A stretch of 64,000 bases of DNA from Solirubrobacterales bacterium (GCA_035573435.1 DATMZR010000036.1:78903-142902); one strand, 5' to 3'. Numbered from the stretch's first letter, positions 24,509-32,827 are shown. Numbers and translations: made by a program. The notes: generated by a model not told the origin, from the sequence alone.

Positions 24509-26368
24509 ATGGCGCACGCAGAGCTCGTCGGGAAACTTCCGGTCGAGCGTCGGTTGGGACTGACCATGCAGCGCGTTTTTCTCGAGGAGCTCGCGCGAGC
24601 TACGCGCGCTATCTGCGAAGCGCCCGACGCCGAACACGCGGTCGCGGTTCTGCTCGACCATGCCCACAGGATGTTGGGCGCCCGCAGAACCGAGCTAATG
24701 TTGCTCTCGCACGAAGGGGCGACAACCGCCCTTCGAGCGAGACTGGAGCCGGGCCGGCCGGTGGCTCGTCCACGCGCGATCGATCCCTCGAAAGATGCCG
24801 TGTGGAATGCGGTGGCGGGCCTGCGCCGAGCGGCGCGCCTGCCCGAGTCGGCGAGCCCCAAGGTGAAGGAGGGACTGCGCGCGGAGGGGATCCAAGAGGC
24901 GATTGCCGCTCCGATAGTCCACGCCGGCAGCTTCAAAGGCGCGGTGCTCGCCGCGGATCCGGTCAACGAGCTGGAGGGCTTCACTAGGGATCACCTGGCG
25001 CTCGTGGAGCTGCTCGCCGCCCATGCTGGGGCGGCGCTGGAGGTCGACCGGCTCAGCGAGTCCTTCATGGAGCTTCGACGGCTCCAACGGGAGCTTAGGC
25101 ATCACGCTCTGCATGACGCTCTCACAGGTCTCGCAAACCGCGTTCTGTTCGTCGAACGCCTCAAGCATGCGCTGACCCGGCGGTCCCAGGCGCCGCTGGG
25201 AGTCCTGTTCATCGACCTTGACGACTTCAAGTCGATCAATGACATGCACGGTCACGCCGCGGGCGACCAGGTACTGATCCGGACCGCGACTCGGCTGCAG
25301 CGGTGCCTGCGCCCACACGACACGGCGGCGCGGCTCGGCGGCGATGAGTTTGGTGTCCTGCTCGAGGACGTCGTCGATGAGGCGGAGGCACAGCAGGTGG
25401 CCGACCGGATCGCGCGCGCCCTGCGCGGCGAGAGCTCGAACGGCAGCGGCGGCACGCGAGTCAGCGTCGGCATTGCGATAGCGAGGCCGGGGACAGAGAG
25501 CTCGGGGGAGTTACTGCGAAATGCCGATCTCGCGATGTACGCAGCAAAGGACGGCGGCAAGGGCCGCTCCGCCGTGTTCCGGCGCTCGATGTATGAGCAA
25601 GCGGCCCTTCGGTACCGCCTCGGGGTCGAGTTGCCGGCGGCGATCCGCAACGACCAGCTTGTGGTGCATTACCAGCCCATCCTGGCGCTTGATGGCCGCC
25701 GGATAGCCGGCCACGAGGCGCTCGTCCGCTGGCGTCATCCAAATCGTGGCGAGCTGCTCCCGACCGAGTTCCTGCCGGTCGCCGAGGCATCAGGCGTCAT
25801 GTCCGAGCTGTTTCGCTTCACGCTCGGAAGGGCGCTCGCGGATTGCTCAGAGCCGGGCCGGCTCAACCCAGGCTTTGTATGCGTGAACGTCTCCTCGAGC
25901 CAGCTCGAGCATTCGCACTTCCTCACCGACCTTGAGAACGCGCTGGCCGACTCCGAGGTTCCGGCGGATCGTCTGATCCTCGAGGTCGTGGAGACCGAGC
26001 TGATGGCTGGGCTGATTCTCGCGACCAGCCGTCTGGAGTCAGTCCGCCGTCTGGGCGTGCGGGTGGCCATCGGGGACTTCGGCACCCGCCACTCCCTTGA
26101 GCACCTCGTGCGATTGCCGGTGGGCATCATCAAAATCCCCCGTTCCCTGACCACGGACGCGGCGCGCAACCGGCGCGTCTCGGCACTCCTTGACGCGGTC
26201 CGTTCGATGGCACACGAGCTCGGCCTCACGGTGGTGGCCGAGGGCCTCGAGGAGGAGGATCAGCTGGAGGCGCTCACGGAGATCGGGATTCCGTACGGAC
26301 AGGGCTTCCTGCTCGGCTGCCCCGAGCCGCTCGCGGCTCAAGACGGAACGCAACTGCCGGTGCTCTGA
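24509..26368 (+). CDS. GAF-GGDEF-EAL protein, EAL probably inactive
   Basis: 619 aa, cytoplasmic. A GAF-like sensor (about 25-180) is followed by GGDEF (GGDEF at 277-281, with an RxxD inhibitory site at 268-271 at the canonical five-residue spacing) and EAL (EAL at 403-405). The GGDEF half should make c-di-GMP and be product-inhibited. In the EAL half, the usual DDFG has become GDFG (G522) and KID has become KIP (P544); the first Asp of DDFG is a metal ligand in active enzymes, so hydrolysis is doubtful. The stop overlaps the next gene's start (TGATG), coupling it to an LPFTG mini-protein and a priming glycosyltransferase. Confidence 0.9.
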   Translation: MAHAELVGKLPVERRLGLTMQRVFLEELARATRAICEAPDAEHAVAVLLDHAHRMLGARRTELMLLSHEGATTALRARLEPGRPVARPRAIDPSKDAVWNAVAGLRRAARLPESASPKVKEGLRAEGIQEAIAAPIVHAGSFKGAVLAADPVNELEGFTRDHLALVELLAAHAGAALEVDRLSESFMELRRLQRELRHHALHDALTGLANRVLFVERLKHALTRRSQAPLGVLFIDLDDFKSINDMHGHAAGDQVLIRTATRLQRCLRPHDTAARLGGDEFGVLLEDVVDEAEAQQVADRIARALRGESSNGSGGTRVSVGIAIARPGTESSGELLRNADLAMYAAKDGGKGRSAVFRRSMYEQAALRYRLGVELPAAIRNDQLVVHYQPILALDGRRIAGHEALVRWRHPNRGELLPTEFLPVAEASGVMSELFRFTLGRALADCSEPGRLNPGFVCVNVSSSQLEHSHFLTDLENALADSEVPADRLILEVVETELMAGLILATSRLESVRRLGVRVAIGDFGTRHSLEHLVRLPVGIIKIPRSLTTDAARNRRVSALLDAVRSMAHELGLTVVAEGLEEEDQLEALTEIGIPYGQGFLLGCPEPLAAQDGTQLPVL

Positions 26369-26766
26369 TGGGTTGTAGAGCTCAACTACCGACGGCGCTC
26401 ATCCTGGATTCCAAGGTGGACAAGCTGACTTCGCGCGATCCCGGTCGACGGGATCACGCGCCCCTCCCCGTTCGAGGCCGGAAGCTGATCGTGTCGGCTG
26501 TCGTCACCGCTGCGCTGCTCGTTCCGGGGGCGGCCGCAGCGCAGGCCTCAAGCCCGACATCGACCCAATACGACGACCAGGTAACGCTCGCACGGCACCA
26601 GGTGCATCAGGCCACGACCGCAGGCCCCGACGATCCGGTGATCAGCGCTCTTCCGTTCACCGGCGTCGATCTCGTGATCCTGGCTTTCGCGGCCATGGTG
26701 CTGGTTGGCGCTGGGGCCGCCCTTCGGAGACTGAGCGCCGCCGGCGAGTCTGATGAGCGCGCCTAA
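26368..26766 (+). CDS. LPFTG-tailed secreted mini-protein (sortase substrate), copy 2
   Basis: 132 aa from an ATG overlapping the GGDEF-EAL stop. The first 38 residues are basic and unusually long for a signal peptide, so an in-frame GTG at 26416 may be the true start. Then come a hydrophobic core ending AAAAQAS, a linker starting SPTSTQYDDQ and containing HQVHQATTAG, the sorting motif LPFTG (about residue 95), a hydrophobic segment and the tail ALRRLSAAGE. It is clearly related to the protein at 12783 although the linkers differ. It overlaps the following sugar transferase gene by 14 bp. Confidence 0.8.
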   Translation: MGCRAQLPTALILDSKVDKLTSRDPGRRDHAPLPVRGRKLIVSAVVTAALLVPGAAAAQASSPTSTQYDDQVTLARHQVHQATTAGPDDPVISALPFTGVDLVILAFAAMVLVGAGAALRRLSAAGESDERA

Positions 26767-28195
26767 GCAATCTCGATCCTGGTCGCTGGGGCCCCTGGGC
26801 GCGCGTCGCCTGCTGGACCTCATCGCGCTCGGGATTGTGCCTGCAACCGCCGCCGGCGTGCTCGCCTTCACGCACAGTGGCCGTCCCTACTGGGGGATGG
26901 TTGTCGCCGTCTTGATCTTTGTCGCGAACCAGCTGGTCAGCCGCACGAGGTATCCGCTCCACCTGATGCCGATCGCCAGGTTCGCCACTTGCGTTCTCAG
27001 CCCGCTGCTCGGGGCTCTCTTGGCCTGGGCGGTGGCCCTCTCCACGGGAATGGGCTCGTTGGGGGACTCCCTGATCCCCGCAGTCGTGGGCGCTTTGCCG
27101 CTCGCGGCTTTCGGGTGCTGGATCAGGGGCCGCTTCGACATGAGCGTTGGGGTGCGCATCGCAGTCATCGGCGACCCGGAGGTCGCCGATGGGCTCAGCA
27201 AGGAGATCGCGATGGCGAGGGTTCACGGTTACCGGGTCCTCGGGTGGGTCTCCGTCAATGGCCGATCTCCTGCTGAGCTGGCAACCGAGGTTCCGTATCT
27301 CGGCCCGATCGAGGACCTCCGTCGGATCGTCCCTGCTCACCAGATCGAGTTGCTCGTCCACGCGCAGGGCCCCTCCGGGGAGGTCTCTCGCCTCGAAATC
27401 TTCGAAGCTGTTGGTGCCGGCTGCCTCGATCTGCCGGTGAAGTTGATCGAGGCAAGCCAGTTCTACGAGGAGCTGCTGGGCCACGTTCCGGTCGGGCAGA
27501 TCAACGCGGCCTGGTTTCAGTACCTGATGCACCCGCGCTATAGGCGCACCCCGACCTTCACTAAGCGCGCCTTCGACCTCGCAATCGGCGGCGTGGCGCT
27601 GGTCTTCGCTGCGCCGCTGATCGCCCTGTTCGCGGTGATCATCAAGCTGTCGGACGGGGGCCCCGTGTTCTACCGCCAGCGCCGAGTCGGCGAGGGCGGG
27701 TGCGAGTTCGAGATGATCAAGCTGCGCTCCATGCGCCCGGACGCCCAGGCGAGTGGTGCACAGTGGTCGAGCCGTGACGACCACCGCGTTCTACCCGTCG
27801 GCCGCTTGATGCGCAAGCTCCACGTCGACGAGCTTCCCCAGCTGTGGAACGTCCTGCGCGGCGAGATGACGCTGGTCGGCCCACGGCCCGAGCAGCCGCA
27901 GCTCGTCTCGGAGCTCGAACGCCGCTTTCCCCACTACGAGCGCCGAAGTCTGGTGAAGCCGGGCATCACCGGCTGGGCGCAGGTGCGCTGCGGCTATGCG
28001 GGGACCAGCGAGGGCTCCGCCTGGAAGCTCTGTCACGACCTCTACTACGTGAAGCACCGCTCGCTTCTCGCCGATCTGATGATCATCCTTGAGACCGCTC
28101 TGGCGCTCGGCCATCGAGCCCAGTTCGAACTGGATCCGCCGGGCGAGCAGTTCATCGTCATGAACGAGGCGGCGGTGGAGGCTCTCAGCACCTAA
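26753..28195 (+). CDS. Polyprenyl-phosphate sugar-1-phosphate transferase (priming glycosyltransferase), copy 2
   Basis: 480 aa with the same layout as the enzyme at 13184: N-terminal membrane helices, a Rossmann-like middle domain (VRIAVIGDPEVADGLSKE), then the catalytic domain with KRAFDLAIGG, GGPVFYRQRRVGEGG, HVDELPQLWNVLRGEM and VGPRPEQP. Long stretches such as LVKPGITGWAQ and CGYAG are identical in the two. The conserved Asp-Glu dyad is intact, so it is expected to be active. The start lies inside the LPFTG gene, so all three genes from 24509 form one coupled operon, presumably under c-di-GMP-related control. Confidence 0.9.
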   Translation: MSAPKQSRSWSLGPLGARRLLDLIALGIVPATAAGVLAFTHSGRPYWGMVVAVLIFVANQLVSRTRYPLHLMPIARFATCVLSPLLGALLAWAVALSTGMGSLGDSLIPAVVGALPLAAFGCWIRGRFDMSVGVRIAVIGDPEVADGLSKEIAMARVHGYRVLGWVSVNGRSPAELATEVPYLGPIEDLRRIVPAHQIELLVHAQGPSGEVSRLEIFEAVGAGCLDLPVKLIEASQFYEELLGHVPVGQINAAWFQYLMHPRYRRTPTFTKRAFDLAIGGVALVFAAPLIALFAVIIKLSDGGPVFYRQRRVGEGGCEFEMIKLRSMRPDAQASGAQWSSRDDHRVLPVGRLMRKLHVDELPQLWNVLRGEMTLVGPRPEQPQLVSELERRFPHYERRSLVKPGITGWAQVRCGYAGTSEGSAWKLCHDLYYVKHRSLLADLMIILETALALGHRAQFELDPPGEQFIVMNEAAVEALST

Positions 28196-28264
28196 AGGCC
28201 GTCACCGGCGGCCACGCCCCAATTCGGCCGCGATTGGATCGGGGGCGATTAGTCTCACGGCGTA

Positions 28265-29647
28265 ATGGCTCGCTTTCGCTTCGCCCCGTCGCCGACGGGG
28301 GCGCTGCACATCGGCGGCGCCCGGACGGCGCTTTACAACTGGCTATTGGCCCGGAACTCGGGCGGCACGCTGGTGCTGCGGATCGAGGACACGGATCGCG
28401 AGCGCTCGGTCCCCGAGAACGTGGAGCAGATCCTCGACGCCCTGCGGTGGCTGGAGCTCGACTGGGACGAGGGGCCGCTGAGCCAGCACGAGCGCCGCCG
28501 GCGCCACCGCGAACGGGTGGACGAGCTGATCGCGGGCGGCCACGCTTACCCCGATCCGGCGACCGCCGAGGACGTTCGCGCCTGGAAGGAGACCCACGGT
28601 GGCGCGGGCTATCGGGGCACGTCCCGCGACGAGCCCGGCGCAGCGGTGCGACTACGGGTGCCGGACGAGGGGGTGACCGTGGTGGAGGACATGATCCGCG
28701 GCGCCGTCCGGTTCGAGAACCGGATCCAGGACGACTTCGTGATCGCACGGGGCGACGGCACCCCGCTGTACAACCTCGCGGTTGCGGTGGACGACGCGGA
28801 CATGGGGATCACCGACGTCGTTCGCGGCGACGACCACCTCTCGAACACGCCGAAGCAATTGCTGGTGCTCCGCGCTCTCGGTGTCCCCGAACCGCGCTAC
28901 GCGCATCTGCCGCTCCTGCACGGGCCCGACGGGCGCAAGCTCTCCAAGCGGCATGGCGCCGCTTCGGTGCAGGAGCTACGGCAGCGCGGTTATCTACCCG
29001 CCGCCCTCCGCAACTACCTCGCCCTGCTTGGTTGGGGAACCGACGACGATGCGACGATCCTCAGCACTGAGGAGCTGATCGAGCGCTTCTCGATCGATCG
29101 CGTAGGCCGTTCCTCGGCGATCTTCGACGAGCGCAAGCTGCGCTGGCTCAACGGGCGCTACATGCGCGAGCTGGCGCTTCCCTCCTACGAGCAGGTGGTG
29201 GCCGCTCACCTGCGACGCGTGGGCAACCCACACGACGCGGAAGCATTCGAGGCTGCAAGTCCGGAGCAGCGAAGGAGGGCGTGCGAGATCGTTCGGGATA
29301 AGGCGCAGACGCTAGAAGAGGTGTGGCCCTTGATCCGGTTCCTGTTCGCGGGGCCGGTCGACGATGCGGGCGCCTGGGACCGGATGCTGACCCCCGAGGC
29401 GCGCTCCGTGCTGTCGGAAGCCCTCGAGGCACTGCGCTCTGCTGACGGCTTCGACGCGTCGGCGATCGAGGCGGCTCTGGGCCAGGTCGTGGAGCGCTCG
29501 GGCCTCAGCGCAAACTCCATCTATCAGCCGATCCGTGTCGCGATCACCGGAACCACGGTCTCGCCGGGCATCTTCGACTCGCTTGCCGCGCTGGGACGCG
29601 AGGAGTCCCTGGCCAGAATCGAGCAGGCGCTGAAGAGCCTGGGGTGA
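28265..29647 (+). CDS. gltX: Glutamate--tRNA ligase
   Basis: 460 aa class I synthetase that charges tRNA-Glu. The HIGH-type motif is HIGG at residues 15-18 (APSPTGALHIGGARTAL) and the KMSKS-type motif is KLSKRHG at about 225-231. Length is in the normal range. With gatCAB also in the window, this organism probably makes Gln-tRNA indirectly, so the enzyme may be non-discriminating (inference). A TAGTCT hexamer at 28250-28255 ends 9 nt before the ATG. A hairpin overlaps the stop. Confidence 0.96.
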   Translation: MARFRFAPSPTGALHIGGARTALYNWLLARNSGGTLVLRIEDTDRERSVPENVEQILDALRWLELDWDEGPLSQHERRRRHRERVDELIAGGHAYPDPATAEDVRAWKETHGGAGYRGTSRDEPGAAVRLRVPDEGVTVVEDMIRGAVRFENRIQDDFVIARGDGTPLYNLAVAVDDADMGITDVVRGDDHLSNTPKQLLVLRALGVPEPRYAHLPLLHGPDGRKLSKRHGAASVQELRQRGYLPAALRNYLALLGWGTDDDATILSTEELIERFSIDRVGRSSAIFDERKLRWLNGRYMRELALPSYEQVVAAHLRRVGNPHDAEAFEAASPEQRRRACEIVRDKAQTLEEVWPLIRFLFAGPVDDAGAWDRMLTPEARSVLSEALEALRSADGFDASAIEAALGQVVERSGLSANSIYQPIRVAITGTTVSPGIFDSLAALGREESLARIEQALKSLG

Positions 29648-29670
29648 GCCCCGACCGGGGCGTCGCCCAG
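29639..29670 (+). terminator. Hairpin at gltX stop, possible terminator
   Basis: Nested stems CTGGG/CCCAG (29639-29643, 29666-29670) and GCCCC/GGGGC (29648-29652, 29657-29661) with a GACC loop. There is no U-tract, as is usual for GC-rich actinobacterial terminators, so the call is tentative. Confidence 0.4.
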
Positions 29671-29730
29671 GGAAGAACGAGGGGTGTCCCCGGGCACCTG
29701 GGCTAAACGTGAGCCCGCGCCCTGCCGATC

Positions 29731-30945
29731 ATGGAGACGGTACCCCCGATGCCTCAGGTAGCGACCAAACAGCGGCAGCAGCGAGCACCGCGGAAGCGGG
29801 CGCTGGCGCCGCGGAAGCCTGCCGGGAATCCCTCCCGGAAGGGCGCTTCCACGCAAGCGCACGCCAAGTCCCGGAAGGCGAAGGCACTGAAAGCGAGCGG
29901 TGGGACGCCGAAGCCGGCCGCGAAGAGAGAGCGCGGTGGCGGACAGGGCGGCCGTCGTCTGGCGATCGCGTTCGATTCCGTGTCACGTCTGCCGGCACTG
30001 GCCGAGTCCCGCAGCCGATTCCTGCACGCCTCCGATCGCGAGGCGGCGTCACCGGGGGAGCTCGCGCAGACGATCGAGTCCGATGTCGCCCTGACGATTG
30101 CCGTCATGCGTGCGGCAGGCGGGGCGAGTCCTAACGGCAGGACGGGCGGTGTGCACCAGGCGATCGATGAGCTGAGCGCGCCGGGTGTTCGAGAGGTTGT
30201 CGTCTCGATCGACACTTATGACCCGCTGAATTCGCCCAGCGTCCAAGCCCAGCGGCACGAGCGCTTTCGGCGGCACGCCGTGGCCACGCGACACGCCACC
30301 GACCGGATCGGAGAGTTGGCTCGGCTTCCGGAACGAGACGAGCTGGCGATCGCGGCGCTTGTCCACGATATCGGGCGCATGGTCCTGTGGGAGATGTATG
30401 GGCAGTTCGAGAAGCTCGACGACCGCAAGATGGCGCCCGAAGCGCGGGTGCGATGTGAGAGGCGCGAGCTCGGAATCGACCACGCCCTCGTGGGGGCGGT
30501 CCTCGCCAGGCGCTGGGGTTTTCCCCGTGGGGTCGCGGTCGCAATCGAGCGCCATCACGCCTCGCGTGCCGGCGGGCATGCGGCGGCCATCCGGCTGGCC
30601 GACCTGATCGTCCACCATGCCCATGGCGAGGCCGCCCCCGCCGACGCGATCGTCGATGCTGCCTCGCGGCTCGGACTCGAGCGCAAGCAGCTGGGCTCGC
30701 TCCTCTATGAGTTTCCCTATCTGGGAACGGAGCGCCGACGCGGCTCGGAGCCCTGCCCGCTGTCCGCGCGCGAGATCGACGCGCTGCGCGGGCTCGCGGA
30801 GGGCAAGGTCTACAAGCAGATTGCCTCCGAGCTGTCGCTCTCGGTGAGCACCATTCGCACCCACCTGCACAACGTCTACCGCAAGATCGACGCGGTGGAC
30901 CGCGCCCAGGCCGTCCTCATCGCCCGCGACCGCGGCTGGATCTAG
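29731..30945 (+). CDS. HDOD/HD-like domain fused to LuxR-type HTH
   Basis: 404 aa. The first 75 residues are very basic (Lys, Arg, Ala, Pro) and may bind nucleic acid. The middle (about 80-320) resembles an HDOD domain: SVSRLPALAES, RRHAVATRHATDRIGELA, ALVHDIGRMVLWEM with the HD pair, and a late HH in AIERHHASRAGGHAAAIRLAD. The C-terminus (about 335-404) is a LuxR HTH with LSAREIDALRGLAEGKVYKQI, STIRTHLHNVYRKI and RAQAVLIA. HDOD proteins are signalling scaffolds usually lacking a DNA-binding domain, so the fusion is notable. An ATG at 29749 is an alternative start. Confidence 0.8.
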   Translation: METVPPMPQVATKQRQQRAPRKRALAPRKPAGNPSRKGASTQAHAKSRKAKALKASGGTPKPAAKRERGGGQGGRRLAIAFDSVSRLPALAESRSRFLHASDREAASPGELAQTIESDVALTIAVMRAAGGASPNGRTGGVHQAIDELSAPGVREVVVSIDTYDPLNSPSVQAQRHERFRRHAVATRHATDRIGELARLPERDELAIAALVHDIGRMVLWEMYGQFEKLDDRKMAPEARVRCERRELGIDHALVGAVLARRWGFPRGVAVAIERHHASRAGGHAAAIRLADLIVHHAHGEAAPADAIVDAASRLGLERKQLGSLLYEFPYLGTERRRGSEPCPLSAREIDALRGLAEGKVYKQIASELSLSVSTIRTHLHNVYRKIDAVDRAQAVLIARDRGWI

Positions 30946-30960
30946 CAAACAACCCCCGCG

Positions 30961-31062
30961 TGGGCTAGGGACGAAGTCCCGGTAGCTGCGTGTGGACCTG
31001 CCGGGTCAGGGCTGCTCCCTCGCCCGCCGGAAACGTAGGCGAAGCCGAGGCTTCCGCCGGAT
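30961..31062 (-). repeat. Structured dispersed repeat family B, copy 2
   Basis: Reverse-complement copy of 22924-23026. It lies between the convergent HDOD-LuxR and response-regulator genes, a position equivalent to copy 1. The 3' hairpin reads GGGAC-TTC-GTCCC on the minus strand, compensating the C-G to G-C change seen against copy 1. Confidence 0.75.
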
Positions 31063-31066
31063 TGAT

Positions 31067-31687
31067 TTACTCGATTAGCGAGCTACGAAAGGCGATCGCC
31101 ACGGCGTGGGCGCGATCGCGGGCGCCTAGTCGCGCCAAGATCGCCTTCGTGTGCGAGCGGACTGTCTCGGCGCTCAGGCCGAGCCGCGTCGCGACCCGCG
31201 CGGTCGACTGGCCGTCGGCATAGAGCTGGAGAATCTCGCACTGGCGGCGTGTGAGAGCGGACCGGCCCCTGCCGTCAGCCGCCGGGTCGACGAACCGCTC
31301 GGACTCAAGAGCGGCGTCCACCGCGCGGTTCAGCTCCTCGAGCGGCGAGCTCTTGACCACGTAGGCGGTGGCGCCCGCCCTGATCGCCTCGGTGGCGGCG
31401 TGACGTTGAGCCTGGGGCCCGTGGGCGACGATCCCGAGACCCGGTTGCGCCTTGCGGAGGGCCCGGATTGCGGCCGTTCCGGAGAGGTCTTCGTCGTGGT
31501 CCGGCCCGCTTGCGCGACACAGGTCGACGATCGCGATGTCGAAGTCACCGATCGAGGTGAGCAGCTCGAGGGCGCCGCTGCCGTTCTCGGCCTCCTCTAC
31601 CTCGTACCGGCGGCCGAGCAGCTCGCGCACCCCATGGCGCACGATGGGCTCAGCGTCTATGACCATGCAGCGTCGGTCCTCGCTCAC
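31067..31687 (-). CDS. NarL/LuxR-family response regulator
   Basis: 206 aa from the GTG at 31687, which is preceded by GGAGGGAG. Receiver domain (about 1-120): CMVIDAEPIVRHGVREL, presumed phosphoacceptor Asp in IAIVDLCRA, and YVVKSSPLEEL with the conserved Lys. C-terminal HTH (about 140-206): LTRRQCEILQLYADGQSTARV, LSAETVRSHTKAILARLGA, RAHAVAIA. The N-terminal acidic pocket is EDRR...DAE, so acidic residues are partly substituted. No histidine kinase gene is next to it, so it is an orphan here. Confidence 0.85.
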   Translation of the reverse strand: MSEDRRCMVIDAEPIVRHGVRELLGRRYEVEEAENGSGALELLTSIGDFDIAIVDLCRASGPDHDEDLSGTAAIRALRKAQPGLGIVAHGPQAQRHAATEAIRAGATAYVVKSSPLEELNRAVDAALESERFVDPAADGRGRSALTRRQCEILQLYADGQSTARVATRLGLSAETVRSHTKAILARLGARDRAHAVAIAFRSSLIE

Positions 31688-31865
31688 AACACTCCCTCCG
31701 GCCACGACGGCCCGGATAAGCCACGGTCGCTCGGTCCCCGAGAGCACAAACCGGCCAATTCAGGCCAGCGTCCGCATCCTAGCGGCCGCCGCGGGAAGCC
31801 GTCGGCATCCGCGCGGAAACACCGATCTTTTTCTCGACGCCGCCCGTTCCGCTACAAAGGCTCGG

Positions 31866-32264
31866 ATGATCTCGGTGACGTCGAAGTCCCGTTACGCGGT
31901 GGTCGGCCTCGCGGAGCTGGCGCGTGTGGGGGAGCGTCCGGTGCCGATTGCTCAGGTCGCAGAGCGGCGAGGGATGCCCGTGCAGTTCCTGGAGCAGCTG
32001 TTCACGACCCTGCGCCGCGATGGGCTGCTTCAGAGCCACCGCGGCGTCAAGGGCGGCTACACGCTTGCCCGGCCTCCGGAGGAGATCACGGTGCTCGAGG
32101 TCGTGCAGTCCCTTGATGGCAGGCTGGGCGACGAGGGCAAGGAAGCGGGCGGCATCTGGGAGCAGGGGGTCGAGGCGCTGCGCGACGTCTTCCGAAGCAC
32201 CACCATCGCGGACATCGCCCGTCGGGAGGCCGAGTCGAAGGGCGCGGGGATGTACCACATCTGA
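31866..32264 (+). CDS. Rrf2-family regulator, CymR-like
   Basis: 132 aa. Winged HTH with SKSRYAVVGLAELAR at the start, VPIAQVAERRGMPVQFLEQLF, and the wing SHRGVKGGYTLARP. The C-terminal segment LRDVFRSTTIADIARRE and final MYHI resemble CymR, the Rrf2 member that represses cysteine-metabolism genes when bound to CysK. It has no Cys at all, so it cannot hold an IscR-type Fe-S cluster. cysK and cysE lie 1.6 kb downstream, supporting a cysteine-regulation role. A TACAAA hexamer at 31853-31858 ends 7 nt before the ATG. Confidence 0.85.
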   Translation: MISVTSKSRYAVVGLAELARVGERPVPIAQVAERRGMPVQFLEQLFTTLRRDGLLQSHRGVKGGYTLARPPEEITVLEVVQSLDGRLGDEGKEAGGIWEQGVEALRDVFRSTTIADIARREAESKGAGMYHI

Positions 32265-32339
32265 GCTAGCCACTGGGTCGCCTCCCGCCAGAAAGCAAAG
32301 TGCCGCTTTGCATGGAAAGCGACACGTTCACCATCGCGA

Positions 32340-32393
32340 GATACTGCGCGGGCGATGTCGCGACAACCCTCGAGCGAAGGGGAGAACTCATGA
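32340..32393 (+). promoter_or_regulatory. GATACT start cassette with 12-codon leader ORF before GFA gene
   Basis: GATACT (32340-32345) lies 9 nt before an ATG at 32355 that opens a 12-residue frame (MSRQPSSEGENS). Its TGA overlaps the GFA start (ATGA). The block GATACTGCGCGGGCG plus ATGTCG recurs, identical or nearly so, at 33584, 32874 and 62599. It is probably a leaderless promoter with either a leader peptide or the remnant start of a SnoaL-like gene. Confidence 0.5.
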
Positions 32394-32827
32394 GCCAGGA
32401 TGGAAAAGCCTCGAAAGGGCAGTGCTTCTGTGGCGCTGTCACGGTTGTCGTCACAGGCGATCCGGTGGGCGCTGGCTACTGCCATTGCAACGCCTGCAGG
32501 AGCTGGTCCGCCAGCCCGGTCAACGCATTCACGCTCTGGAAGCCCGAGGCGGTGAAGGTGACCCAAGGAGACGACAAACTCGGGGAGTACCACAAGAACG
32601 AGCGCGCCTATCGGCAGTGGTGCAAGGTCTGCGGCGGCCATGTGCTGACGCGGCACCCGGAGTGGGACTTGGTCAGCGTCTACGCGGCGACGATCCCTGC
32701 GCTTCCGTTCGCACCCGCATTGCACGTCAACTACGAGTCGACCGTGCTGCGCATGAAGGATGGCCTCCCCAAGTTCAAGGACTTCCCGAAACAGTCGGGC
32801 GGCACCGGCGAGACGATCGCCGAGTAG
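32390..32827 (+). CDS. GFA-family zinc protein
   Basis: 145 aa. Zinc-binding cysteines are in the family arrangement: GQCFCGAV near residue 11, GYCHCNACRSWSAS near 32, and WCKVCGGHV near 78. The fold is shared with glutathione-dependent formaldehyde-activating enzyme and CENP-V; most bacterial members have no proven activity and Actinobacteria lack glutathione, so formaldehyde activation should not be assumed. GGGGAG precedes the ATG. It sits with a SnoaL-like gene between the Rrf2 regulator and cysK. Confidence 0.85.
   Translation: MSQDGKASKGQCFCGAVTVVVTGDPVGAGYCHCNACRSWSASPVNAFTLWKPEAVKVTQGDDKLGEYHKNERAYRQWCKVCGGHVLTRHPEWDLVSVYAATIPALPFAPALHVNYESTVLRMKDGLPKFKDFPKQSGGTGETIAE

Noticed and set aside
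22924..31062. Repeat family B as an insertion sequence or MITE.
   Set aside because: No transposase, no clear terminal inverted repeats and no target-site duplication seen; paired base changes fit a structured element better, though a MITE is not excluded.
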